From Isoetes taiwanensis (lineage: Eukaryota; Streptophyta; Lycopodiopsida; Isoetales; Isoetaceae), in NCBI GenBank assembly GCA_021234155.1, contig JAJEKV010000013.1, positions 2,759,252 through 2,823,251 on the forward strand: a DNA stretch of 64,000 nucleotides, given 5' to 3'. The position numbers and the translations under genes are program-made. The notes under the pieces are model-generated. The model was given only the letters and a program-made list of their open reading frames with translations, was not told the origin of the DNA and searched no databases. Each line of letters starts with the position of its first letter. The first letter of the stretch is position 1. Below are positions 12,918 through 22,944 of the stretch, one piece after another.

Positions 12918-12948
12918 CACGTGAAAAATGAAATTGTTTTTTCACGTG
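12918..12948. repeat. Small hairpin bounded by two CACGTG boxes
   Basis: CACGTGAAAAA and TTTTTTCACGTG pair, leaving a short loop. Each end is a CACGTG core, the G-box bound by plant bZIP and bHLH factors. No gene starts within 1 kb downstream, so a regulatory role is doubtful. Confidence 0.4.
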
Positions 12949-13101
12949 TCTCCGTGCTATATATCAGCCTGAAACTTCAAGAATTCATGAATAGCAATTA
13001 AAACAAAGTAAATGTAGATGGAAGGGATAGAACATGTGAATCAAGTAATATTAACCAAGTCGACATGATGTTTTTTTGCTGAATCTTATCTTCTATTTAT
13101 C

Positions 13102-13319
13102 CTGTGGTAAGACGTTAAACTGCCATACCCAAGGTCACGGGTTCAACGCCTCGTTGTGAAAGTGGCCATGCAATGTAAAGTTGGTGGGGGAAGGACCCAC
13201 TTCAGCAATGTAAAGTGGTGGGGGCAGGACCCATCTGGGTGTGTTGTAAAGTGTCACATGTCCGATAGGACGCTGCCTTGTGGCGTGACGTTAAAATCTC
13301 TTCTTCTTCTTCTTCTTCT
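13102..13319 (+). mobile_element. tRNA-derived SINE with target duplication
   Basis: About 218 bp. It starts with a TGTGGTAAGACGTTAAACTG stretch in the box A position. GGTTCAACGCC near 13140 fits the box B consensus of RNA polymerase III promoters. It ends GACGTTAAAATCTC followed by a (TTC)n tail. A 13-bp direct repeat, TCTTCTATTTATC, lies at 13089-13101 and again at 13320-13332, although the second copy merges with the tail. The tail GACGTTAAAAT matches the 3' end of the LINE fragment 360 bp downstream, which suggests the partner LINE. Confidence 0.8.
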
Positions 13320-13675
13320 TCTTCTATTTATCGAACAGAATAAGATGGAAATGAATGAACCTTTTAGAGATGGATCATAGAATCAATGACTTGCACAAGT
13401 CTGCACATAATAGAGAGCAATTGAGCATGTTCTATGTTACATTGTGGGGTAAAGCAGCTAAAGCAACAAGAAAAATGCCTCCATTACCTTGTAGCTCATT
13501 CCTTCATTGTATTGACTACAAATGTCATAATAAGCCTGTGTGCATCTGTGGAGTTTATTGCTTACTCAAACCTATAATCAAAGTACGAGTTTTTCAAAAG
13601 ATATTAAAAGCAGAATACTTTAAGATGGAAATGAGTGATGGAAATTTTTTTGCTGCAACTGAGTATAGCATGATG

Positions 13676-13725
13676 AAAAGGAAGGAAGGAAGGAAGTTTA
13701 TTTTAACGTCCACGGAGGCCAGAGA
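13676..13725 (-). mobile_element. LINE 3' end fragment (minus strand)
   Basis: Read on the minus strand: GGCCTCCGTGGACGTTAAAA, then a (CTTC)n tail. The other LINE copies in the window end CTCCGTGGACGATAAAA after the same context, so this is a severely 5'-truncated member. Its upstream limit is unclear. Confidence 0.6.
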
Positions 13726-14057
13726 TAAACATTCTATTATATTGACACAAAGTAATATAGAAAGCCTTCACTACCTCGTAAGGCCTTGTAGATTGCACAA
13801 CAACCCTTGCAGTGAAAACCAGTTCATCTTAAAGTCCTTGCACATAAGAGAAAGAAATAGTTGCAGTAGGCTCCCTTTTTTGTATAAATAAACAGTGGGA
13901 TACATACATCTGTGACCAGAACAAGGTGCTGAGAAAACTACGCATGCGCACAAACAGTCCTTGAAAATCAACAATGGCTTGATGCCTTACAAACTGCTGT
14001 TGTTGCCTGATGTTCCTTGCCTAAGGCTTAGGGCTAGAAAAAGAAAAGGGGAAAAAG

Positions 14058-14604
14058 CATTAGGGTCTTTTTGAGATTAAAAAAGGGCCTTCAAAACATG
14101 CCAACTAAGCCAAATGAAGATAAATGAACTACCAATCAGAAATCAGAGCCTGACGGGTCCAGTCAGCAAAACTGTTATAACTAACTCACTGGATCACATT
14201 TTCTAGCATACCTATTCATAGAAAAGTCCAAATGAGCTCTCGTTTAGTGCAATAGATAGATCTCATTGAGATCTTTCCAACCTTAGGTCTTTGCACATAT
14301 TTTAACCACTTATGATTGTCAAAACTCCAAAAAAATATGGTTTTTACCATTTTTTACTATCATACGGTGCTAAAAGATATGCAAACCACCCAAAATTGGA
14401 AAGATCTCAATGAGATCTATCTATTGCACCAAACAAGAGCTCATTTGGACTTTCCTATCAACACTTATGCTAGAAAATGTGATCCAAAGGAGTTAGTTAT
14501 AAATCGCTTTGTCATTGATTATACTGCTTTTTCGATTGGTAGTTCATGTAGCTTAGTCAGCAGTTCTTAGAAGGCCCTTTTATGATCTCAAAAAATCTCT
14601 AATG
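14058..14604. mobile_element. Long fold-back MITE (about 547 bp)
   Basis: The two halves are imperfect reverse complements over about 250 bases each. Ends read CATTAGGGTCTTTTTGAGAT and, on the other strand, CATTAGAGATTTTTTGAGAT. Inner arms share AAAGGGCCTT, GAACTACCAATC, TTATAACTAACTC, GGATCACATTTTCTAGCAT, AAAGTCCAAATGAGCTC and AATAGATAGATCTCATTGAG. The loop is short, near 14310-14360. No convincing target duplication, so superfamily is unknown. Open frames inside are artefacts of the symmetry. Confidence 0.88.
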
Positions 14605-14636
14605 GTAGAGTGTTTATCGAGCAAAAAGAAGGTTTT

Positions 14637-14824
14637 GCAAAAAAATAAAAATAAAAATATAAATAAAAATAAAAATAAAAAATAAAAATAAAAATAAAAA
14701 TAAAAATAAAAATAAAAATAAAAATAAAAATAAAAATAAAAATAAAAATAAAAATAAAAATAAAAATAAAAATAAAAATAAAAATAAAAATAAAAATAAA
14801 AATAAAAATAAAAATAAATAAAAT
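14637..14824 (+). repeat. (AAAAT)n microsatellite
   Basis: About 188 bases of AAAAT pentamers, interrupted at the start (a TATAAAT) and by one A6 step. It lies 33 bases past the fold-back element. Confidence 0.97.
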
Positions 14825-15013
14825 TATGTTATTATTATAAAGGACGTATGGTAAATATGGTATGGTACGTTATATTAAAATACCTTAAGTACACGTACAT
14901 GAACCAATCACAAACAAATTAAACAAAAACGTGCATATTTTCAATCCATGTGTATTCTATGTCCCAGAGCTATACGTTAGATACTTTAAAGGTACTATAT
15001 GTAACCTAAACTA

Positions 15014-15155
15014 GACATAACCATTCCGATTCAAGCCAATTTTGAGCGTTCTAACTGAAGTCTTTGTATTCTACTCTGTTATATCAAGTATTGCCAGTTT
15101 TTCAGTATATTCTTCATGTTTTTCTCAGGTATTTTCTAGAATTTTCTACTGTTTT
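15014..15155 (+). repeat. Dispersed repeat, copy 2 (partner at 5960-6100)
   Basis: Same orientation and order of blocks as the first copy, including CATTCCGATTCAA, TTATATCAAGTAT and CATATTCTTCATGT-like words. It lies next to a broken coding-like stretch just as copy 1 lies next to the cox1 fragment. Confidence 0.7.
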
Positions 15156-15429
15156 TGTGTAGGTACATGACGTTAGTGATGGTCTTGCAAAAGGACCATC
15201 CTCCTCCTCTTATACTTATCATTCGGAGAACAAGTGTGGGGAATCTAACATAGTGGATTATGTGCTCATGGTTGAGCAAGATCTTGATCTTCTCATACAT
15301 GTACAGATGGGAACACATGTACAATAATTGAGGAAATGGATTCAGATCAGCAATCCCTTGTTGTCACAATAGAGTGGCGACCAATACAGCTCCAGTATCA
15401 GGCCCCCTCCTATGTGCCTTAGCTTCATT

Positions 15430-16301
15430 TGGATTACTATAAAGCATTGTATTATGCCCAAGTGTTAACAAAGGAGATATCAAGAATCTTGCAGCTTCCC
15501 ACATTGGAACAACAATGTGCCAAACTTGTTGTTGTCCTCCTGAGTGAAGTAGAGCGATGTTTTGGGGGAAGACACATTAGTAAACTATCATGTACATCCA
15601 ACTTCTCTCGAAACAAATTTTTCGATAAATGCAAAGATCTTAAATGATAGCTTGGAGTATAGAGCAGTATAGAGCTTTCAATGAAGGCAAGAAGGCATGT
15701 TACATTGCAAGGCATCAATCGATTGTTACCTTCTTGACCATCACCCTAAACATGCAAGAGGAGAGTATTAGGAAAGACTAGCAGCCTCTTAGCAACATCT
15801 CTTTAGACCAGCGGTGTAGTACTTGATGCAACTTATGATCCTGATATGCCAACACAAATTGGACCCTCCTGGACTATAATAGGGGCAGATGTCACCCACG
15901 ACTTGCAATGGCTCGCAAATGGCAAGATAATAGATATAGATGGGGTGCAAACAGAACTATGGGCTTCCACTTTGGCTTCTTCATGCAATAGACTATCATC
16001 AGAGTAGTTCCCATGCGGTCAGTCTTTGTTGGAAGAAAATGCATGCCGAAATCCTTGAACATCAATTAACAACATGCACAGAGGAAATAGGGGTACGTGC
16101 AGTTGGGTGCAGGTTTTAGGTCCAAGCATTCCACTATTGATCATATTTTTACATTCGACTTTACTAGAGGACAACAGGTTCAATCGACAAGATTTGTACT
16201 ATGCGGAGGCTTTTGACATTGTTCAACAATACTATACTAAGTCTAGCAAGCCTGAGGATTTCCCAATAGTGAAGACCTATCTACCCGTAATACTACTATA
16301 G
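15430..16301 (+). pseudogene. Broken coding stretch, possibly Argonaute-like
   Basis: Three weak signals in three frames. Near 15850-15900 the reading PDMPTQIGPSWTIIGADVTH recalls the PIWI block 'PTIIFGADVTH', whose Asp is catalytic in Argonaute slicers. Near 15590 SCTSNFSR recalls 'CINFSR'. Near 16215-16300 DIVQQYYTK and TYLPVILL recall the PAZ end ('VVxYF..., NYLPMEL'). The PAZ-like piece lies after the PIWI-like piece, which is the wrong order, and the stretch is full of stops. Treat as a hint only; an unrelated origin is quite possible. Confidence 0.22.
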
Positions 16302-16319
16302 CATAAAGTTTAGGCTTGG

Positions 16320-18439
16320 TCCACATATGCCTTAGGATGGAAACTAACACCATTTAAGGGTAATTAAGCCAAATAGCAGGCTACTACTATTCTTATACAT
16401 GGAATTTCAATACTTTTCCCAATTCCTTTCTAGTAATGTTTCCCCGTTGATACCTGTAGTGTATTTCATAACACTGTTAAGGGACATGTACTTCTCCTGA
16501 TACATTCCAAAATCCCCGCCCCGAAATTGTAAAATTAGTGAGAGGCACTCTATATAAACTCATACTAAACTGGCTTCTCTTTCATCTTAGCAGAATTTTT
16601 TCAATGGTTGATAGTAAGTAGCCACACACCTGCATTACCCACAAAAGTGAAAGAACAAGGGAAGATTTAATTATACAACTTTGGCCCCAAGAATTACAAT
16701 AATGACAAATGTTGGCTGATGTAGCTGCTGAAAGATTATCACCATATTTAAAAAACTCTGCAGTTTTGGATTTCCGAGGAATAAATCTAGTGATAAGTCA
16801 CGGCATGGGGGCTTGGACAAACATAAGGTTGATTAAAATCCACGAAGTTGAAGACGCCCACCATCCAACACCTGCATATCACCGACACTAGCACACAATG
16901 TGAAAGGGAGGGGAGGAAAAAAAAAAAAAAAAAAAAAAAAACCCCAAATGAAGTGGTTGGTCATGCGTGCAACACGATTAAAAGAAAATAAAAAGGCTCT
17001 TCAAATAGAAGGTCTAATTACGTGTGCCACAGAACAATAACATTACAATAAAATTAGGAGAGGAGTGGGTTTCAAGAAAAGAAAAAATATTGAAAAAAGC
17101 GCCAATGAGAAGTTGATGAAGAACACTTCCCCTCACAAGAATGACAATCCGATGGTTTGGATACATACCTATTATTAAATATTTGGAGTCAATTGCTCAA
17201 ATCGGTCCCCTTGCGCAAATCAATCATAAGAGGAATGCGGTATTTGGTCTTTAATTATAAACTTAAACTAAAGGAAAAAAAAAAGGGAAAAAACCCTCAA
17301 ACTGACATGACGGCTGACATTACATCCGCCTTTACGTTCTCTTGTTTAAATGTCAGAATTAGCATTAGAGCTTAGTACCAAAATTAGGGCCAGAATTTGC
17401 ATCAAAATTAGAGCCAAGAATTAGATTTAGAATTTGAGCCATGATTAGACTCTCAGAATTGACATCGGAATTGCGTTAGAATTTGAGTTAAAATTGAGTC
17501 GATTTTGTGTCAAACTTAGAGACAGATCTAGCATCAGAATTTAGGGCAGACCTAGCGTTATAACAAAGTCAATGCTGTCATCAAAATTCGAGTTAGCCCT
17601 CACGTCCATGTACATTAGATAGCTCAAGGGAAGGACATTATGTCCATTCAAAATAAAATAGAATAGACACATACATGTACTTGGTATAGACATCTAAAGT
17701 GATTGCATTAGCATCTTACATTTTGGAGAAGCTTGCCCAATGCACACAATTGCTTGAGCAATGATGCCAAGGGCAAACAATTTGATGTATACATATTCCT
17801 TAGTAGTGGGCACTTATTGCTTCAGAACTTTTCCCTCCTAAACCCTTCAGATCCCAAACCATTTGGTCCATAGAGATAGAACCAAATACTAGCTAGTAAT
17901 GAACTTATGTATTTATTGCATTGGGTCATGTATACCATTTGATCTCCGTGGATGTACAAAATTGATCTTATTTAATTATATAATGTATGTCTTACATGCA
18001 TGGTTTCAATTTTGCATCCGGACAAAGTTCATAGGAAACTATCTTATAGAAGCATTGAAAACGAGAGATGTAACATTTAAAATAATAACTCACTATTAGA
18101 AGGGTATGCAATATAAAAGATAGATGCCACTCTAGTTGGATATACATCTAATGATTTGTTGAATGATGCATTGTAGTTTTTTGAGCCCCTTATAGACCTC
18201 ATGGTCTAATAGACAAAGTAATATACGATGTTGCATGTATTTAATTGAAGATCAGTCCTAGCACTTGTACAAGAAAGTTCTATTTGCAGTTGTCGAAAAT
18301 TTATCTTTAGTCCTTAAAAAAATCTATATTGCAATTTTGAGTATTGTTTGACCGAGTTTACATTTGCTAAGGTGTTTGACTCCCACCACCAAAGGGGTTG
18401 TTATCAAAATATGGCAGTTGGCAACCCTTGGATCATTAA
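16320..18439. other. Gene-free stretch with degenerate minisatellite
   Basis: No gene seen. There is an A-run at 16917-16941. From about 17375 to 17600 a unit like AGAATTAGAGCCA or AGAATTTGAGTTA recurs with many changes, a decayed minisatellite of period near 18-20. The rest is AT-rich unique-looking DNA. Confidence 0.5.
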
Positions 18440-18640
18440 AAAGAGATTAGCATGATAACCCTTGGATCGTAGAGTAGATTTGGTTTTAGTCGAAGGGATA
18501 TCTTTCTCCGTCTTTGGTTAAGGAGCTCAATCCTTCTGAGCACCGGTCCTCTAGCATCATGGGATATTTCTATAACCCACTTGAACCTCTTCTTCCCTTC
18601 AATCTTTTCAGCAGAATCTAGTTGGTATAGATATATATTT
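18440..18640 (-). other. Unassigned open reading stretch, possible exon
   Basis: A minus frame reads AEKIEGKKRFKWVIEISHD, then VLRRIELLNQRRRKISL, with ordinary codon use over about 65 residues. It looks more like a coding exon than repeat DNA, but I recognise no family and the start is cut by the hairpin at 18645-18751. The frame ends at 18436. Confidence 0.22.
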
Positions 18641-18644
18641 GTAT

Positions 18645-18751
18645 ACAGGAATGGCAATCTACTTGCCATTCCTGGGATGGAAACAGGGCGACGCGCGAAG
18701 CGCGGAGCCCTGTTGACATCCCAGGAATGGCAAGTAGATTGCCAATCCTGT
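18645..18751. mobile_element. Fully palindromic 107-bp element
   Basis: Outer arms ACAGGAATGGCAATCTACTT... and its reverse complement (18717-18751) pair almost perfectly. The middle, around AACAGGGC...GCCCTGTT, pairs again. Each outer arm is itself a hairpin (GGAATGGCAA and TTGCCATTCC). It resembles a MITE or inverted-repeat relic. No target duplication identified. Confidence 0.75.
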
Positions 18752-18899
18752 AACGTGGAAGACAGAGAGGTGTGATTCAGCAGCCCAGAATGCTGGGTAA
18801 AATCAGAGAATGTAGGGTAGAATCGCTGGATGTGAGGTAAACACCACAGAATGTGAGGTAAACGCAATTCTTGCCGCAGTAAAAATATTTGAGTCTGTG

Positions 18900-20163
18900 T
18901 TTGTTTCGGCCGTTAACATTCCTGTAAAATAAAAGTGCCAAGTGGCACGGCGTGATAGGCGGATAGGGCTGAATTGCACCTATCTGTTTTTTACGTAGTG
19001 TATGAAAAACCTTTTATTTCCCCAACGATGCTAGTGAATATTCACTCATTAATGTTATAATACGTAGTAATCAGTTTTCCACCAATAGAGGGCAAGTGTA
19101 AAGAATTGACTATTTAAATATTGGGAGAGAAAGCAAAGGATCAAAGGAACATTTCTAGATGGAATTTAGAATATAATAAGCAAGTTAGAAAATGCTAGAA
19201 GGTTGAAAAATATTTATACCCACCAAAACCAAGGTCATCATTGGAAACAGGAGGGATACCTAAACCATGGAAAATGAGGAGGAAAGGAAGGTATGGGTTA
19301 GGTTGAAAATGAAGGGCAAAAAGATGCCCAAACTGTTGGAAAGTGTGAACGACATGAGTCTTAGAAGAAATGGACGTATACTTGTTGGACAATTTTCTTT
19401 CTCGTTTCTACACAAAGTCTGAAAGGTACCTGTGAAGGAATCTGGCAAGGAACAAACAAGGCAAGGCTGTGTGAGCTCTGGCTATGGCGGAGCCCGTGAG
19501 GAAAAGCTGTGCTATGCTATTCTGTCAGGAGTCGTTTAGCCTGCATGCAGCAAACCAACAAACAAAGCACGTGGCTTCAATCTGCAACCCGAGAAAACAA
19601 GCTTCAAAACATAAACAACTCTCGACAGTGATACACACAGCATAAAGAAAACCACTGCCGGACCTCTTCAGTCTTCCTGTCGTTTTACCACAATACTTCT
19701 TATTTACATGGCCAGCAGATTAATTTATTCTTCGCATCAAAACCCGGGTTTCTGACGCTGATTGCATCATTTATTATTACGTTCTTCATCATCCGACATG
19801 CACAGAAACCAGAAAGGAGCTTTTTGCCAATTGAATCAATCCATAGATTATATGCTTTCTCAGTATTTACATGCTTTTTCCCCCCTCTGTATGCCATGGA
19901 GAGAGACCCATATCCTGATTTGACGTTACAGAGTTCTACTTCTATTTCTAATCCATTTGCTCTGACTATGGATCAAAATTCAGATCAGAAACACAATCCA
20001 GAACCTGCTGCTCCCTGTCCGAGTGATAAAAGGAAAGGAAGTAAATCACCGCTGCTGGAGGTAGATCTAATGCACAGCAGAGTAATTTCTGTAGTAAAAG
20101 AACACCCAGATGGCCGTTCATGTTTTTCGTTCCTATACGGTTTACCTTGGATTTGTTGATTTC
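18900..20163. other. Gene-free stretch downstream of the SPARK gene
   Basis: Contains the presumed 3' flank of the minus-strand gene ending at 20164. A plus frame at 19824-20159 is open but matches nothing, and more likely reflects this flank read backwards. No repeats stand out. Confidence 0.45.
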
Positions 20164-21295
20164 TCATAGTCGGAACAGAGGTATTTGTAGAAGTAGTAGA
20201 TGCAATGTAGAACAAAGAGCAAGGAGAAAAATAAGTACTAGATTTTCAGCTGTGGAAGATGAGCTGTTTGAAGGATCTGGTCCAACAGATTCAAAAGCAA
20301 GGGGCATCATTTTATCATCTGGGCTGCATTGTGGATATGCCGGGGCTTCATCACTGTAGATTAAAGCTCGAACTAAACTGGTTACAACAGGAAGATAAAG
20401 TGTCCTATTACTGGCAAGAAGCCACATCAGTCCTGCAAGCCTACAATCTCCAGACTCCTGCTTTCTATGCAATGTCTTCTTCTGCGATAATCTGGCAATC
20501 TGCAAAACATAAAACACTTAAATATTTCAATTCCTTGTACAAACCTACTGGTATGGCAAAGAAATTAAAGCTAGAAGATTCCTGGCACAAATCTACCGAG
20601 GTGACAAAGAATTAAAGAAGTTTAAGAAAGAAAGGGCACATTGGAACAGAAATTTGAACTTACACTATCGAGACTAGAAAGGCAGCTACTGCAGCCAAGA
20701 AAAGATGGATCGGTACAATTCGCCTGTAAAGATTGAAGCAAAGGAACGGCAGATTCATTGCTGCTCAAGAATCTCTTCGACATGGAAAAGATACCAGGAC
20801 ATCCATTAAGAACTCCAAGCTGCCGGAGTTTGATACCACAGAAACACATAACAAGGTCACAAGTCGCATTTGGAGCGTTCAATTGCTCGCCCCGAGATTC
20901 TAAAGCCTCGTTCAAATTTGTGGAACAAACGGCAGAATCATCCGGCGGAACAGGCATTTCGAAAGATTCCGCAGCCTGAGTTTCTGGATATGGCGAAGGG
21001 GCTGGAGATGGAGAAGGAGAAGAAGCTTGAAATATTGCATTGTTAACTCTGGCGACAAGGAGCCAGGAGGCAAGAACAGGGCAACATTTTGCTCGATCGA
21101 GCTCGTTTTTCTGCCGCAAGCTCGCCGGAGACCTCCAAATCCGATATTCAAGAAATCCAAATCGCAAGAAACACCACCTGTTTGCCATTCTACAGGAAGA
21201 GAAGGAACTACTTCTGGGGCAACAGGGGGGATTGCCGGATCTGCCATAGCCAGGACCATCGCCTGGGCAGCGATCCAAAGAAGCGCCGTTAGCAT
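20164..21295 (-). CDS. GPI-anchored SPARK-domain protein, At4g28100-like (one frameshift)
   Basis: Two exons: 21295-20664 and 20499-20164, with donor GTAAGT at 20663 and acceptor TTTTGCAG, both phase 0. The start MLTALLWIAAQAMVLA gives a signal peptide. Then come SCDLDFLNI, CCPVLASWLLVARVN, a Ser/Pro spacer (SSPSPSPAPSPYPE), CDLVMCFCGIKLRQLG, CTDPSFLGCSSCLSSLD and, in exon 2, GDCRLAGLMWLLASNRTLYL. The C-terminal hydrophobic tail VLIFLLALCSTLHLLLL fits a GPI signal. Cys spacing and the CCPVLASWL block match the plant SPARK-domain family of At4g28100 (about 300 residues; here about 320). The family is extracellular at the plasma membrane with no proven biochemical role. One base seems missing in an A5 run (21106-21110), so the frame breaks near residue 63. 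This is either a pseudogene mutation or a homopolymer sequencing error. Confidence 0.85.
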
Positions 21296-21304
21296 CGCCG
21301 TTAG

Positions 21305-21432
21305 AATACGACGGCCCCGTCAGCGGGGCCGTGTTTGGCGCTATATATAATACCACCGTGACGGGTGACGTGCACCCGTCACGAGACGGGCGCCCGTCAG
21401 AAGGCCGTAACTGATGAAGGTCTTTATATAAC
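21305..21432 (-). promoter_or_regulatory. Presumed promoter of the SPARK gene, built of GC-rich palindromes
   Basis: TATATAAA (minus strand) lies at 21424-21431 and a second TATA-like TATTATATATAG at about 21340-21351. Between them sit stacked inverted repeats: GGCCCCG with CGGGGCC, GTGACGGGTG with CACCCGTCAC around ACGTG, and the perfect GACGGGCGCCCGTC. Transcription starting some 30 bases past the distal TATA box would put these hairpins in the 5' leader. They may be a small inserted element. Confidence 0.4.
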
Positions 21433-21439
21433 TGCTTAC

Positions 21440-22944
21440 GTTGTATAGATTTGTTTATACTGCAACGCGATTTTTACAAGGGCATGGTTTTGGATTTATT
21501 TTGTTCTTTTATCATTGTATCCCTTTTTCCTTTGTTTGGTTGGATTCGTTTGTTTGTAGTGGTGTATATCATGTGAAGTTATTTGTCCCTCTTCCTTTCC
21601 TCATTTTCGTACCCTCATGGAGGTTGTTGATATGTCACCAGTGTGGAAGGAAGCCTTTGTGCCCATTCCTTGCATGCTTCTTATCCACGTCTTGAAACCT
21701 GTAGACTGACCACTGCTCGAACCTCATACAGAAAATTACACGCGGTTTTTTAAGTACAAATCCTAAAACATGCCATCAAACATATACACAGTTGATGTAG
21801 AAAAGCTGGCAATTTACTTGCATCAAGTGAGTTGTCTGTCATTGGCAAGATTAGATAAAGGAATATCTATCTAGACTGATTGTCCTAAAGCTTATGATAG
21901 TGTTCATTCATCTTTTGGATGCGGTTCTTCCTCTTAAATGCTATCAAGCCCGCTATGTGGGCTAAGGACAAAGTAAAAAGAAATGGTTTACTTGCGAATT
22001 TCGTGAATAAGTAGCCTTGAATGATTAAAATGATTATTGGTAGGTTAAACCCAAGACCATGATGTCGCTACGAGTTTATCCTGTAATAAGACAGCTTCTA
22101 GCATCATCAGGTCTCCACTTGATCATAATTTTTCCATGATGCAACTCATCCTTTGTTGCCTACCAGTTAAGATGGACAACTAACCCTTTGTCCTCATTGG
22201 CAAACCTAGGAAAGGTATCTCAATTTGTTGATGACACATTCTTATTCTTACTTACTAAGGAAGACAACTTGCCTAATGATTTTGAAATCTTATTATATCT
22301 ATTACTCTGAGGTAAGTTTTACAATTTGTCCAGTTCAAGAATAGAATAACATTCCTATCGTCTTGCATAATTTAAAGTGTTTATTTTCGTGCTATGCCAT
22401 GGAAAATTTGCTCCACTTTAGCTAGATGAAAACCACGTTTTGTTAAGTCTGAGAACAAATCACACATGTTGAAAGGATTAAACATATTATTACCTCCTCA
22501 TACTAATTGCACATAATTACACTTGAGAGATGTCATTGTTGTCAATGTAGGGTGGTGCAAAAGATGATAAACTAAAGCTAGATGGAGCTTGGGGATTACT
22601 ATCTTGCAAATTAAAGGGTCTTGCTTCCAAGTTTATTTTGTTTATTTTATGTCAAAAAGCTGCTCCAATTAATTTGGCTCATTTTCATCAAGGTGCAATG
22701 CTAATATAACCCCACCCACTTAGTCTAATGCGAAATTTAGACCAAGTCTTGTATGCCCGTGTAATAGCTAATTGGTGAAGACATGAAGAGATTTGAGTCA
22801 AGACCAATTCAGGTTGACAAACAAAATGTTGGGATTTGAGCTCAAACTATGCCATCTAAATTAACCCCTACTTTGCAATGTGGATGGTTGTCAGTTTAAT
22901 CTTGTCCTTTGTTGTGTACTAGAAAATTAATATTCACTTCTCCA
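21440..22944. other. Gene-free stretch
   Basis: AT-rich, all frames broken. Nothing recognised apart from ordinary short T-runs. Confidence 0.5.

Larger units (their letters stand above)
10461..13088. other. Gene-free stretch with a low-complexity open segment
   Basis: No family recognised. At 11592-11860 a plus frame of about 90 codons reads like a charged, disordered protein (FKEEKDGKLRFDEEI, then APPFPWPPLSL) and stops in the C/T-rich tract. An upstream stretch at 11346-11540 (TLEGIDAKPAKEALKSFVPD) is also open. Both could be part of one lost gene or retroelement gag. I cannot name it. Confidence 0.3.

Noticed and set aside
13156-13380. Open frame of 74 codons over the SINE.
   Set aside because: Lies on the pol III-type SINE and its TTC tail.
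19824-20159. Plus-strand open frame of 111 codons downstream of the SPARK gene.
   Set aside because: It overlaps the presumed 3' flank of a convergent gene, matches no family and has no splice or promoter signals.
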